NCBI RefSeq assembly: GCF_910592395.1
Contig: NC_088323.1
Span: 8,060,001 to 8,124,000 of the forward strand
Direction of reading: 5' to 3'
Length of the DNA: 64,000 bases
From: Lineus longissimus
Lineage: Eukaryota; Nemertea; Pilidiophora; Heteronemertea; Lineidae
In this document: positions 37,874-48,312 of the stretch, piece after piece
How the letters are laid out: every line of letters starts with the position of its first letter
How positions within the stretch are numbered: the stretch's first letter is position 1
Made by a program: the position numbers and the translations under genes
Notes under the pieces: model-generated
What the model was told of the DNA's origin: nothing
What the model saw: only the letters and a program-made list of their open reading frames with translations
The model's database searches: none

Positions 37874-38385
37874 GCATTGGCGCCTTTGTTTGCACTTGTT
37901 CCTGTTTTCACGGTATTACCCTGTAGATCGGGGTTCGCTGTGTCCTTGTAATATCCACCAATTTGGAGCTGGTCACTTTTTGCTGCCTTCGAGAACGAGA
38001 GGGTGGACTCGAGATACGATCGATAGCCGTACATCTGATCGTGCCCCCCTACCTGTCTTCCATTGGCGTAAACTTGTTTGAAATAGCTTCCGATAAAATA
38101 ATTGATGGGAAACACCAGCGATTTATCGGGAAATGGGTCCGCTGTCGTGAGTACCGCACCATCTTTGTCCAGTATCCTGAATTTCAGATACAAAAAGCTG
38201 TCTCCCAAATTCAAATATTCGTCTTCGGCGGCGTTGACCCTAAATTCAATTGGACCACCCTTGTCCAGGGAAGTGATAGGATGGAACTCTTTGAATGAAC
38301 TGTCCTCTATACTCGTCTGTGTGGGCTTAACTTCAAAGAGTTCCAATTCGCTACGTCCGCAATAGTCCGTATCCAATAGCGACAT
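37868..38385 (-). pseudogene. Major capsid protein of C, N-terminal part
   Basis: Begins at 38385 (MSLLDTDYCG) and is open to the Polinton B insertion. The blocks PIEFRVNAAEDEYLNLGDSFLYLKFRIL and FPINYFIGSYFKQVYANGRQVG are typical of the F54H12.2-like Polinton capsid. It is in phase with 18591-19401, so only the insertion splits the gene. Protein-coding capacity of the whole is lost in the present genome. Confidence 0.85.
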
Positions 38386-38400
38386 GATAGCTCTTATATT

Positions 38401-38934
38401 TTAGCTGAAGAAAATGTTGCCTCCCTGTTGTTGTCGTCGGTTTTTACGCGATTTTCTCTTCCTTTTTCCTCCTTGGGACTCCTGGGCCCCCACATGGGTT
38501 TTTCCTTGTTTTTTGTGTCTTTTGGCCGTTAAACTCTGCCCAATTTCTTCATCTGTATTATCCGGCGCTAAGATATGACGCTTGATCCCGCCAACAACTT
38601 GTTTTTTAACGTTATGTCCGATTTCGTGTAAGCTTTCTTTTCCCCTTTCCTTCAGGGCGGTTTTAATATCTTTTTCACCGGACACCACGTCCGAATGCGC
38701 TTGAGCGCCCGATTTCAAGAGGCTCTTTCCAGCGCTTACGGCTACCTTTTTTATGGAAGGAACCACGACTTTTTTCAGCATCGGAACCACTGTTTTGAAT
38801 ATTGAGCTGAATATGCCTCCGAGTCCATGCCCATGCTGGTATAAGCTATCTCCTCGAAAAACGGGAAGCCCAGAACCCGTCTGATAGTGTCTTCGATATG
38901 CGTTTGAGTCCGGACGGTAAGGAACCAGCACCAT
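38401..38934 (-). CDS. Basic core protein, pVI/pX-like
   Basis: A 177-residue basic protein directly upstream of the C capsid gene (16-base gap). It has a glycine-rich GHGLGGIFSSIFKTVVPMLKK segment that could form an amphipathic, membrane-active helix like that of adenovirus pVI. A Lys/Arg-rich C-terminus (KRKRKSRKNRR) would suit DNA binding. Such a protein next to the capsid is usual in adenovirus and Polinton-like loci. Exact family is not certain. The frame is intact. Confidence 0.6.
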   Translation of the reverse strand: MVLVPYRPDSNAYRRHYQTGSGLPVFRGDSLYQHGHGLGGIFSSIFKTVVPMLKKVVVPSIKKVAVSAGKSLLKSGAQAHSDVVSGEKDIKTALKERGKESLHEIGHNVKKQVVGGIKRHILAPDNTDEEIGQSLTAKRHKKQGKTHVGAQESQGGKRKRKSRKNRRQQQGGNIFFS

Positions 38935-39025
38935 GATGAATTTGTCCTCGAACGATTTTACAGGGTGAATGTTTGTTTCTTGTTTTTAAAAACACGATAT
39001 TTTCCCCTCACAAACCCTTTAAGAG

Positions 39026-40185
39026 CTAGGTGCGTTTTTCCCACTTGGTTATGCGGTCCGATTGTTCTTCTTCTTCGTTTTCTTTATGACTTTTGTCAGG
39101 ACTAGCTGTTGATTCCAATAGAGGACTCCATGATTTGTTTTGGGACCAATTGGGCACAGTTTGTACAGGCCTTTTTTTTTTACTCCCGAGTATAAGTGCT
39201 TTTTCCCTGGTTTTACTCAGACGTGACGAGCGTCGTTGCTTCGGTATTTCTGAATCCTTAAACAATTTTGGTGCACTTGTAGCTTTTTCTTGTGGACTCA
39301 TGGCAAAAGATAGAGGTATTGGCAAGCCCATAACCGATGTTTCCTTCCTTTGGGCTGCTTTTTTCGCCTTCATCAACGGCGAAAAGACACCCTCTTCTGT
39401 GCTGATGCTCTCCTCCAAGGTGCGCCCGCGAGTGGAGATAACAATTTTGACTTCCTAATAGCGCTCTGAATTGTTGTCAATTTGGAACCGTCCTCATCAG
39501 CGACAAGTTTCGGTTTTTTTCTCTCTGATAGTAGTGGGGGTGTGTTGGTAGACGGTCTCTTCATTTCCGGTGTATAGGCTATCCATCCCGGCGGCACTCC
39601 GATCTTCAAGAAGGCATCTCTCAATTCGGTGACCCCCGGCGGGACAACGTAGTTCATGCTCTCCGGCTTCATTAGGAATTCAATGTTTCGTACGATATTT
39701 GTTTTGGGTAACTTTGTTCCCTCGATTATTAATTCGTAGCTGAACGGATCCCAGTCTATCGTTGAACGGTGATGTCTTACGTAATTTTTCATAATGTCCT
39801 TAATAAAGGGGTGGTGTAATTTCAAAGTGGGCGCGATCAGATCGAGTACATTCTTTTCCCCGTAATCCGCTACGCGATCGAATAAAGCTTTTGTCTCTCT
39901 TCTTCGAGCCTGACTGAAAAGTTTCATTTTTAAATCGACCGGTAGATTGGCATATTTTTTCGCCACTAACAGTCGATCCGATGAAGGCTCCTCCTCCTCC
40001 TCCTGCTCCTTGTCATATGCTGCCTCGTTGCTGATAGAGTTAAAGGCTTTCGTCGTTGATGAATCGTAACTGTTAGTCGGTATGTCTGCACCGACCATCG
40101 CACAACGACGCTTGTAGACTTCCAACGGAATTAAGATACATTCCTCGAATCCCCCTTTGTCCTGTTGTCCTGAATATCTGGCCAT
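39026..40185 (-). pseudogene. Unknown structural-region protein, frameshifted
   Basis: Starts at 40185 (MARYSGQQDKGGFEECILIPLEVYKR) and is open to 39373; a second frame (39418-39026, EESISTEEGVFSPLMKAKK) carries on, so one shift near 39400 is likely. The body has helical blocks (VDLKMKLFSQARRR; PFIKDIMKNYVRHHRS). The opening with a cysteine-containing LIPLEVYKR motif recurs in Polinton proteins, but its role is unknown. The two frames could also be overlapping genes. Confidence 0.55.
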
Positions 40186-40225
40186 TTTGCTGGCTAAAGT
40201 TCTACTTCGAAAACGGAGGAAAGAC

Positions 40226-40684
40226 TTATTTGCCGATTCCACCGATCAAACTGCCAATCGCCGAAACGGCCAGTGGAATCAAGGCGCTCAAGAATCCTCC
40301 TTTGATGCCTTCGGTCGCCAGTATGTCTTTGCGTTGCTGCAGGCTTGTTCGTGGGCGAAAGAGCTTCTGTACCATAGAGCTGTGTTTCTGCAATTTCCTG
40401 ATCTTATCCGCTGAAATGCCGCTCACATTTCTATTACCCACGTTGTGGATGCATTCGAGCAAAGCGTCCATTTGCCCCGCGTTGGCGATTTCCAAGAGTT
40501 TTGCTTGATTCTTTTTGCTAGTTTTGCTCAAGAGCGATAAAAAATCGATATGACCGGCGGCAGTGGAATCGCGAGGGAGATTCCTCTGCCTATTATAAGA
40601 CTGTCTCCTCCCCGTTCCTTTGCGTCTCCCCTTCTGTTTACTCCGAATTAATTGCTCCATGAGGTGTCTATTATTTGGTAGCAT
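40226..40684 (-). CDS. Basic protein with GGF-type hydrophobic tail
   Basis: 152 residues: a basic N-terminus (KQKGRRKGTGRRQ), a helical middle (FLSLLSKTSKKNQAKLLEIAN), and a hydrophobic C-terminus (GGFLSALIPLAVSAIGSLIGGIG). The sequence IKGG-F fits the adenain cleavage consensus, so release of the hydrophobic peptide by the C protease is plausible. Proteins with this layout occur in animal Maverick loci. Intact. Confidence 0.65.
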   Translation of the reverse strand: MLPNNRHLMEQLIRSKQKGRRKGTGRRQSYNRQRNLPRDSTAAGHIDFLSLLSKTSKKNQAKLLEIANAGQMDALLECIHNVGNRNVSGISADKIRKLQKHSSMVQKLFRPRTSLQQRKDILATEGIKGGFLSALIPLAVSAIGSLIGGIGK

Positions 40685-40798
40685 CTTAAACTATACTGGC
40701 ACTGGTAATATATAATTGTACGAAACGATCTCTTTTGACTCAATGTTTATTGTTGTCTTCTCACACACCGCATCCAAACGAAGCCTATCACATTGTTC

Positions 40799-41596
40799 TT
40801 AGCGGGTTTTTTTTTGCCAAATTCGCTTACTATTGTTGTAAAATTTTCGTGGTACAAATATTCTTTGATAGTCTCCGAAAAGGTCTGTCCTGAAGCGAAT
40901 CTCCTCCGGACTATTTTGAGTGCCGTCGACGAAAAGATATCCGTTCGGTTTTGAAGTTGCCTTTTCATAGATTTCCATGAAAAGCCGTTGGTTGGCCGGC
41001 ATAATCCTGGAGCCGAGATGACGGGCTGTAGATTTATCTAATGGACTATGGAATAGCACGTAAATATGGGCGCAGCGTTGTAGAGTAATGCGTTCCGAGC
41101 CTTGGTAGAACATATTTTGCATCAGAATTATCCAGGAAAGTGAATTATGATGACATTTTCTTGTCGCCATATCGGAAATAGCTTTGCTCTTCGAGACATC
41201 CTCCATTAAATCGTCGTAGATATGCAATCCGAACTTCTGCTCTCCGTTGTGCTGTTGCGTGTGAATGTAATCGTCCATATTTTCGGGTAGTCCTTGAACT
41301 AGCATTATTCGCTTTCTCGTCGTGTCACTTTCAATTTCAGCCACGGTTTTACTTCGCTGCCCATAGAAGAGATATATGTAGTCGAATGGTCTTTCGAAGA
41401 TACGACTGGCATTTTCGATCAAGCGCATAGTAAATTCTGTTTTCCCGCTCAAGGGCGCCCCTTGAATTATGGCCCCAAAGGGCAAAGCAATTCTGCCGTC
41501 GAAACTTAGCCTTTCTTCCATCATGATAAAGAGGGCATCTCGTGTAACTGGTTTTTTTAACAGTATACGATGAGATGATGTGGACATCCGTCTCAA
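40799..41596 (-). CDS. Packaging ATPase of C
   Basis: 265 residues of the FtsK/HerA-type packaging family: Walker A GAPLSGKTE near residue 45 and Walker B GLHIYDDLM near residue 128, followed by an ATPase block ending in SWIILMQNMFYQG. The C-terminal end lies at a run of T bases (40806-40815), where a second overlapping frame continues to 40747, so a small C-terminal shift is possible. It is only distantly similar to the A/B ATPase. Role: loading DNA into capsids. Confidence 0.85.
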   Translation of the reverse strand: MRRMSTSSHRILLKKPVTRDALFIMMEERLSFDGRIALPFGAIIQGAPLSGKTEFTMRLIENASRIFERPFDYIYLFYGQRSKTVAEIESDTTRKRIMLVQGLPENMDDYIHTQQHNGEQKFGLHIYDDLMEDVSKSKAISDMATRKCHHNSLSWIILMQNMFYQGSERITLQRCAHIYVLFHSPLDKSTARHLGSRIMPANQRLFMEIYEKATSKPNGYLFVDGTQNSPEEIRFRTDLFGDYQRIFVPRKFYNNSKRIWQKKTR

Positions 41597-41756
41597 TAAG
41601 TTTCTTTCACAGTCAAATTAATATGAAACGCGAGCAAGCTCTGATGATGATCGAAGATGGCTTGGCAATCTCTCACCGCCTTCAGGCCTCCTTCCTTCGT
41701 GTCGATGAGTGACCCCTCCTCTGTTATGTAAGGGAAGTCACTTGTCCTTTGTCCAC

Positions 41757-42820
41757 TTATTCGTCAAAACTCGACGGCCAGCCTCTGTAGTGTACGAAGA
41801 ATTGGAGCTTTCCCTTGCGTTTCCGGCGTTTTAAAATATCGGCGTGATAGGTTTGCTCATCCGTTGGCATCTCAATTTTCTGCATCTGATGTTCATAAAA
41901 CGAGCCTTTGATCAGTTCTTGCTGTAAGTCATGCAGCTTATAGGTGGGTGGCTCTGTCGCTCTGCGATGTGCGACAACAAAATTCTCTTCTGTCCATTTG
42001 GCAGTCGATCCTTTCTCAAACAGGCTGGTGGGAATTCGAGCGATACGAACTACGTCCCCGATTTGGAAACGAAAAATGGCTTTTTTCGGAAATTCCTTTC
42101 TGTACAGTTTGTCCCATAAATACTCTTCGTGTTCAATCTTCACATCCTTGGGTTTCATACCGATTACTCTGTGAACGCTTGCATTGTAAGCAGCCAGCAA
42201 ATCGGGCAGTGCTTCCAACCATCGGTGTGTATTGCGTTGCGTGAACAAACGAAACATTCTGTCTTTCAACGTTCGATTGAATCTCTCCACTAGGGCCGCT
42301 TTGGGATGACTGTAGACGGAAAATAGTTTAATCCCACGCTTTTTTAAAAGGCTTTGTACAACACCATTGTAAAACTCACCGCCTTGATCCACTTGAATAA
42401 GTCGCGGTTGGCGTTTTAGTCTTCTGAAAATATCCTCCAGGGTCGAAGCTACCTCGCGGCCAGTTTTTGTTTTCAAGGGTGCCGCAAAAGCAAACCGTGA
42501 AAATACATCGATTCCGGTCAACAGATATTTATAATTCGAATTGCGAGCGGCTATTTTATCGAGCGAAACTAAGTCTAATTGCCACTGATCATCGATTCCC
42601 CTTGCAATAGTCTTTCTGCGCGGGAAACGCCATCTCACCTTTCGATGTAAGGTATAAGTGTCTTGTCCCCTGGACCAATCTTTAACATGATTTCTTGTAA
42701 TCCAGGGTCGACGTTTTTCGCTTCCCTATAAAGTCTCTCTAGCGAGGAAAAGCCGCCGGCGAATTTGCGGGCTCCGTGTAAATTTCCGTCAAGAAAAGAT
42801 TAATACGATCTTTTTTGTCT
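41757..42820 (-). pseudogene. Integrase of C, decayed ends
   Basis: The core is open from 42638 to 41757: D in DQWQLDLVSL, D in IQVDQGGEFYN, E in ALVERFNRTLK. The chromodomain starts (YHADILKRRKRKGKLQFFVHYRGWPSSFDE) but ends at a stop where related proteins continue with Trp. Upstream to about 42820, pieces of the integrase N-terminus (IYTEPANSPAAF) are present in broken frames. It is therefore inactive. This is the F54H12.3-type integrase. Confidence 0.8.
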
Positions 42821-42879
42821 TTGTTCGTTTCACCCATTATCACTCTTTTAAATAGTGTAAAAAACTTATCGATGGATCT

Positions 42880-43521
42880 CTAGTCACTGCTTACGATAAT
42901 GACCGCCTCATCTTCATTGTTCTCGTTTTCACTACCGCTAGAAGCACTTGTGTCTGCCACGCTGTCCGAATCAGGTTCCGACTTAAAAGGATATGTTTTT
43001 TGCGCTCCTTTTTTGCTCCTAGCTTCTTCCTCGGTGTTTCCTCGATCGGGAATACGGGAAAGGCCAAGTAACGCCACCGTTAATCTCAACGCGTTCACAT
43101 GTTCAAAAACCCAGCCCGAACCTTCGTGTAGATAGGACTCGCATTTCGAAATGATTTCTTGAAAATCTGTCTGTAACAAGTCTTTTAATTGGCTCTTATA
43201 GAAAACTTGTTTTGTATTGGTGCAAAACCAGGGTTCCGATGTGCGTTTCTCATATTGTCCCTCGATAATGGATCCATCATCTGCCACGACATCGACTTCT
43301 TTGCTGAATAGAACTTGAACCTCAAATTGATACTTAAGAGCGTTCTTCGCGTCAGTTAGACTATCAAATTCCTGAGAAATGTGTTTATGAATAAGTCCGT
43401 TTGCCTCCCTGTGCAAAAACTTCAACAAATCATTTGCAACGTGTATATTTGTGTGTTCCCATTGCGTTCCCAGATTGCCTCGGAATGATTTTTTTAAACG
43501 AAATTCTGCTTCGAGCGCCAT
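42880..43521 (-). CDS. Polymerase-associated N-terminal-domain protein
   Basis: 213 residues. LKYQFEVQVLFSKEVDV, SEPWFCTNTKQVFYKSQL and ESYLHEGSGW form the pattern seen just after the first zinc finger of Polinton polymerases (GSGL block in B). Here it is a separate protein ending in an acidic tail (ENENNEDEAVIIVSSD), with no polymerase domains following. It may be a stand-alone relative of that domain or a truncated polymerase remnant. Confidence 0.5.
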   Translation of the reverse strand: MALEAEFRLKKSFRGNLGTQWEHTNIHVANDLLKFLHREANGLIHKHISQEFDSLTDAKNALKYQFEVQVLFSKEVDVVADDGSIIEGQYEKRTSEPWFCTNTKQVFYKSQLKDLLQTDFQEIISKCESYLHEGSGWVFEHVNALRLTVALLGLSRIPDRGNTEEEARSKKGAQKTYPFKSEPDSDSVADTSASSGSENENNEDEAVIIVSSD

Positions 43522-43673
43522 TATCAGAGAGAGAAAGAGGTCCTAAAATAGACCTCGAAAATCACTAATTTTCAAGCCGTCCTGCCGCAAACGGGTATCG
43601 TCTCCGTCAACCTCTATCACTTTAATTCCTTTTTGTGTTTGCAGATGGCCTGGTGATCACTTCGGGCAACTAT

Positions 43674-43814
43674 TTCTGACTTTGTATGCAACAGACCTGC
43701 AAATAGGGCATTCGTTTTCGTGCAATGCTTTCATTAGATCTCCGTGGCAGCGCTCTGGACGCAAGGGCCCAACGCGCCGCGTAGCGGCAAAAAAGCGAAG
43801 CTGGCGAAACATTT
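43674..43814 (-). CDS. Possible short RING-like peptide
   Basis: A 46-residue frame with CHGDLMKALHENECPICR, resembling the end of a RING finger (C-H spacing then CPIC). The first metal ligands are not visible in frame, so it is a fragment or chance. Low confidence. Confidence 0.25.
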
Positions 43815-46428
43815 ATAACGGGTCACCGTCACTTATTATTGGACTTATAGCGCATTTACGGGGTTGCAACTATTTTGCTTTATAGTGTCACCAGGAAAGA
43901 AAAGCATGCGACCTAACGCCGATCTATTTGTATAAAGTGATAATTGGAAGGTATATAGTAGGAAATATCAATAAAATAATCATTCCATGTTGTCTTTTGA
44001 GGGCATTTTTGATTGTAAAAAATATATGTGTACGTCACCGTAGTCTCTGCAATGATAATTTTATCAGAGCAGTCTCGCGCAAGTAGAAGTTCTTTACCTA
44101 TTAGTTCTTCACTTGTTAGTCTCAACGTCTGACGCAAAGCCAGACGTTTTTCATTACGATTTCACTACGATATTTGACAAGAAGGAGCAGTGCGCGAGAT
44201 ATGCTAATGAGCAGACTTCCCTCGCTTGAGTTTCTGAAGAATGTTCCATATCGCGCAAAGCTCATCACTACTGATTATGACAGGCGTGCAACGGTAGGTA
44301 TCTGCTCCCCAACTTCCACCCTAATACGGTACAATAAGTTACCATTTGATGGGAATGGGACAATGCCCTCACTGTGTATGGAGTCATAGGGATAAGAAGA
44401 CATTATTCATTAGTGTTGGTACAATTGTTTTTGCCCAAAAAGCATGCGCATTCAAAAACAAAATATGCAAGGTATCACGTACATGACCATGACGACGTGC
44501 AGAAAGTGCACTGGCCAGTGCATACCCTATGGCTATGTACTAGTAAACATGGTAAACATGAACAACATCATTATTCATCGGCAGTTCATTTTACTCCGAG
44601 CTTTTCCTGAAACATATAGCCATGATGATTAGGCCTACCATGTACCATGACCAATAACAGCACTAGATCATGTAGATGTCAACAAGTTCACATGAACCGT
44701 ATAATCCCGCATGGCGCATGTGGGGCATGCGTCTAAACCAAAGCCCCAAAATCACTTGTTTTGGTCTATTTCACTTGTGTTTCCCCCGTCTCCCAGTCCA
44801 TAATACATTTACAGTTTACAATCCCCGATCATGGCCCAACAAAAGGTCATCGGTTGACTAAAGGAACACAACTGTTCAATGGATTTATAGTTGAATGCGA
44901 TCAAACTACGTCTTTTCAATCGTGGATTGTAAATTTAACCCCATGGGCCTAGGGAAGGCCCTATAACAATACTTTCGACACAGTTATTATCTCCGCTGCC
45001 TCCACCATGTTACACACAGTGCTCACTGCTGATTCTAAAATGCGCCACCTAGTCAAAACAGGACATATGTTCTTCTAGGAATAGATCTCTTTCCAATATT
45101 TCGTCATTCCGCTATCGTCATCACCTCATCATACTTTCATTGACATTACAGGCACAGATCCACAGAGCACTCTTCAAATCATCTACACAGTGGTTATCCA
45201 ACTAGGATTATAAAGGTAATTTCTTAGCCCCGCACAGTGGGTTTCAGTCTTGATAAAGGGGCACTATTGCTAGCAGCTAGGTAGGCAAGATAAAGTTAGA
45301 CGAAGTAGCCGATAGGGGTCTCTCACCCCTCAAAGTCCGTCACAACTATTCAAGCTTGTACAAGGAATACATGCAGCGCTGACTCTAACAAGACCCAATG
45401 GGAATGTCGCACAGTCATCTGTCAAAAACAAGACCTATGTTGCAGTATGATCTCTTGCCAATATTTAATAATTGCACTATCGTCATCACCTCATCATACT
45501 TCATTGACATTACAGGCACACATTGACATAGACCACTGTTGCAGTCAACGACACAGTCGCTATCCAAGTAGCATTATAGAGGTAATTATCATTATCATAC
45601 CTCATTAGCATGTGAATCAATCACGTCGCGTCCTTTGCGATCACGGCAAAGCCTCATGGAATAATGTCTTTCACCGTTGAATAATTTTTCATATTCCATG
45701 CCTACAACTTCAATTTCTTCATATTCCATGGCTAGAAGTTCAATACTAATATAATATCCAAGATAAAGTTACAAGAAGTAGTCAATAGGGGTCTCTCACC
45801 TCTCACTGTATGTCCACACTATTCACGCTTGTACGAGGAATACATTCAATGCTGAATCTAACAACACCCAGTGCCCTTACTCTGTATATTAGTCACTGGA
45901 AGATGGCCCATTTCACTCCTTGCTTCTACTTCACCTATAGTCTCATTGCAAACGCCTCAGTTCTATGATATCACATTCACTTTCAGCTGTCATGCAACGC
46001 AACAACTGTGCTATCTGCCATCGCACATCAACGAAGAAGTGCAGCCGCCCACATTCCACCTCACGTCTGTCCGACTAGCTGCAATCCTCGAGGGCGCCCC
46101 ACTGTACCACGATTTCACTACGATGTTTGACAAGAAGGAGCAGTGCGCGAGATAGGCTAATGAGCAGACTTCCCTCGCTTGAGTTTCGGAAGAATGTTCC
46201 ATATCGCGCTAAGCTGACCACTGCTGACCATGACAGGCGTGCATTGGACTGGTACAGGTTGGAACTGAACATTGAATATGCTGGTGGTGACGCTTTCTGA
46301 TGAGAAGTTGGTCGTGACTGATGCAGTATCCTTGGACTTGTCCACAGCATCGTTCAATCATTGCTCTCTGAGCTGCCTTGATTCTGTACTTACCCAAATA
46401 CTAAGACCAAATGCCTGTTGACTGTGCT
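43815..46428. other. Repeat-rich region without genes
   Basis: No coding gene is supported. There is a direct repeat of about 140 bases (44150-44290 and 46107-46247). A second duplicated pair shares GATAGGGGTCTCTCACC (about 45285-45380 and 45765-45865), and a third has CTATCGTCATCACCTCATCA (about 45110-45225 and 45475-45590). The segment near 45262-45320 matches the reverse complement of 52440-52500, so pieces of one older transposon flank the Kolobok. Confidence 0.6.
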
Positions 46429-46432
46429 TTAA
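46429..46432. repeat. TTAA target duplication, left
   Basis: TTAA precedes the inverted repeat; partner at 52401-52404. An unfilled relative of this site is at 52731-52760. Confidence 0.9.
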
Positions 46433-46749
46433 AGGATAGCTCCTGGAATAAATCACTATAGCGATAATCGGGAAAACTAACACACCTGCATATTCCGTAT
46501 ATCATTATTATTCCAATATAGGACTGTATATCGCACAAAAATTTGCGTTTGTACCAATAAAGGTGTTTTTAATCCACTAAACACAGAGTTCATGGAGGGC
46601 GCCATTTTCTCACTTTTTTCGCGATCTCTCCTCCAAAACCGGAGAATCGTGACGTCACGGGTGCAATTCACCGCATGTCAGTACAATAGGATTCGTACAA
46701 TAGCCGTCAGCTGATTGATATTTTGAGATCGTTTTATTGTATTGTAATC

Positions 46750-47813
46750 ATGTCGGATTCGAATGATGAAAACTATGTTGACAGCAGTGACACTTCGATG
46801 AGCAGCGGGAGTTATGAAGATTTGGATATAGGGGGAAATGTAAGTGTACAGGGCTACCAGTTTGAGCCGGAATATGAAGAGGGGGAGCTTGCCGCTATGG
46901 CTCAAGCTGTTGAAGATGCAGCTGGACCCGATATTGATGGCCGAAATGAGGACGTGGATGGGGTCGCCGATGAGGACCGGACCACCCTCAATGTTGAGGA
47001 GTGGTGCAAATGCACACACTGTGATATTATGGCTACACATATTGAGTGCATGTGCTGCCATGATCAGGATGTAGTGGCAGCCAAGTTTGAGGACCCAGAC
47101 AGTGGGGACGTTTTGATGGAATGCATCACAGACCACCAGGACTTCGTCCCCGTCTGCCTGAACAGGGCAGTGATCGAAACAACCATGGCCCGGCTACATC
47201 ACGCCTATATCGAGAGGAGGGATGACAACACTCCGACAAACAAGTAAGGGGCTCAGAGTCATGGGCTGTAGCAAAATTAAAGTCAAAAGAAATGAACAAT
47301 TTTATTTTTTCCCATAACAGGCCAAAAAAATTTAATTTCTCTTTGCTTCAACAAAATTTGGCAATGGCATAACATTCACAGTTAAGTCATTCTTCTCGAG
47401 GATTGCTAGAGAATAACTTCTTCTCTAACCCCCACCCCATCACTTTTTACATGGGGGCCTCAGTAATGAGAAGCAACTGGCATAAGATAAGAACTGATTT
47501 TATGTGAATAACAAGCAATTTTATTGAACATTCATGGTAAATGTAAATATAATACTAGTGTACAAGATGAACTGAATAGGTTCCTGATAAAAAAATAAAT
47601 ATTATTGGAGTTGAATTTTCTTCTTTCAGGTGCCTCAGGCATGGGGCCTACCGTCAAATGATCTTTTGGGCCCATGGGTTCCTCGGCCGGAAAGTTCGTC
47701 GTGTCATCCCAAGTTGTGTGGTGAAGCGTATTCGGGAGGTATTCCCAGCTGCAGATGGCCAATATGTTGGCTTTCTTGAAGCCAATATGGATGACCTTGA
47801 CCAGTCAGACTGA
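46750..47813 (+). CDS. P2X7-type intracellular-domain protein (two exons)
   Basis: Exon 1 is 46750-47243 and exon 2 is 47630-47813, with GT donor at 47244, TTCTTTCAG acceptor before 47630 and matching phase (AA|G). The acidic N-terminus (residues 1-80) is followed by CKCTHCDIMATHIECMCC and, after the intron, HGAYRQMIFWAHG, RRVIPSCVVKRIREVFP and DGQYVGF. These are the motifs of the cytoplasmic zinc-cysteine domain of P2X7 receptors, without any channel part. This domain is often found in transposon-borne proteins. It may bind DNA or a partner during transposition; that is not shown. A 386-bp intron separates the exons. Confidence 0.85.
47244..47629 (+). other. Intron of the P2X7-type gene
   Basis: Canonical GTAAGG start and TTCTTTCAG end; no other content is seen. 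Confidence 0.8.
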
Positions 47814-48312
47814 ATTTCTTCACGCTCACTATTTATTTGGTATCCTAGTCCAAAAACTGCTGACACATTTTATCTAAAGAAGAGGATATAGTGCAATCAA
47901 GGACATTTTTCAATTGACTCCCAGTCCAGAAGACGGTTACCTCAGAAATATTTCACTTTTAGAATACTATGCACTGTAATCTATCCTGGATGGCATCCCC
48001 TTACTGTAATTGATCTCTAACCCGGGCCAACCATGAGACAAGGGCCTGTAAAAAAACTTTAGAAAAATGCATTTAAATATTTTTTATAAATCTATTTATG
48101 AAAGGGTCCAAACAAGAAGTGGCCCCAGAAAGTTATACACTTGATGTTATACAAATTCAATAAAGCATTCTTATTCAAAGTTTAACAAAAGAGACTAAAT
48201 CATTTCATTATTTGATGGCCTGAAAGACCAATAAAATATGTTTTTTAGCTTCAAAAATTCCCCCCAACCCAACCCACCCTACATGTCATGTCTGTTCAAT
48301 TCCCACCTTCGT
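47814..48312. other. Convergent 3' region inside Kolobok
   Basis: About 500 bases of AT-rich untranslated sequence between two convergent genes; includes AATAAAG at 48160-48166, usable as a poly(A) signal for the plus gene. Confidence 0.5.

Noticed and set aside
43913-44137. Open frame of 74 codons on minus as a C gene
   Set aside because: No motif, no counterpart in A or B, and near a repeat-rich block.
45871-46155. Open frame of 94 codons on plus
   Set aside because: Falls in duplicated repeat sequence and its end lies in the direct repeat shared with 44150-44290.
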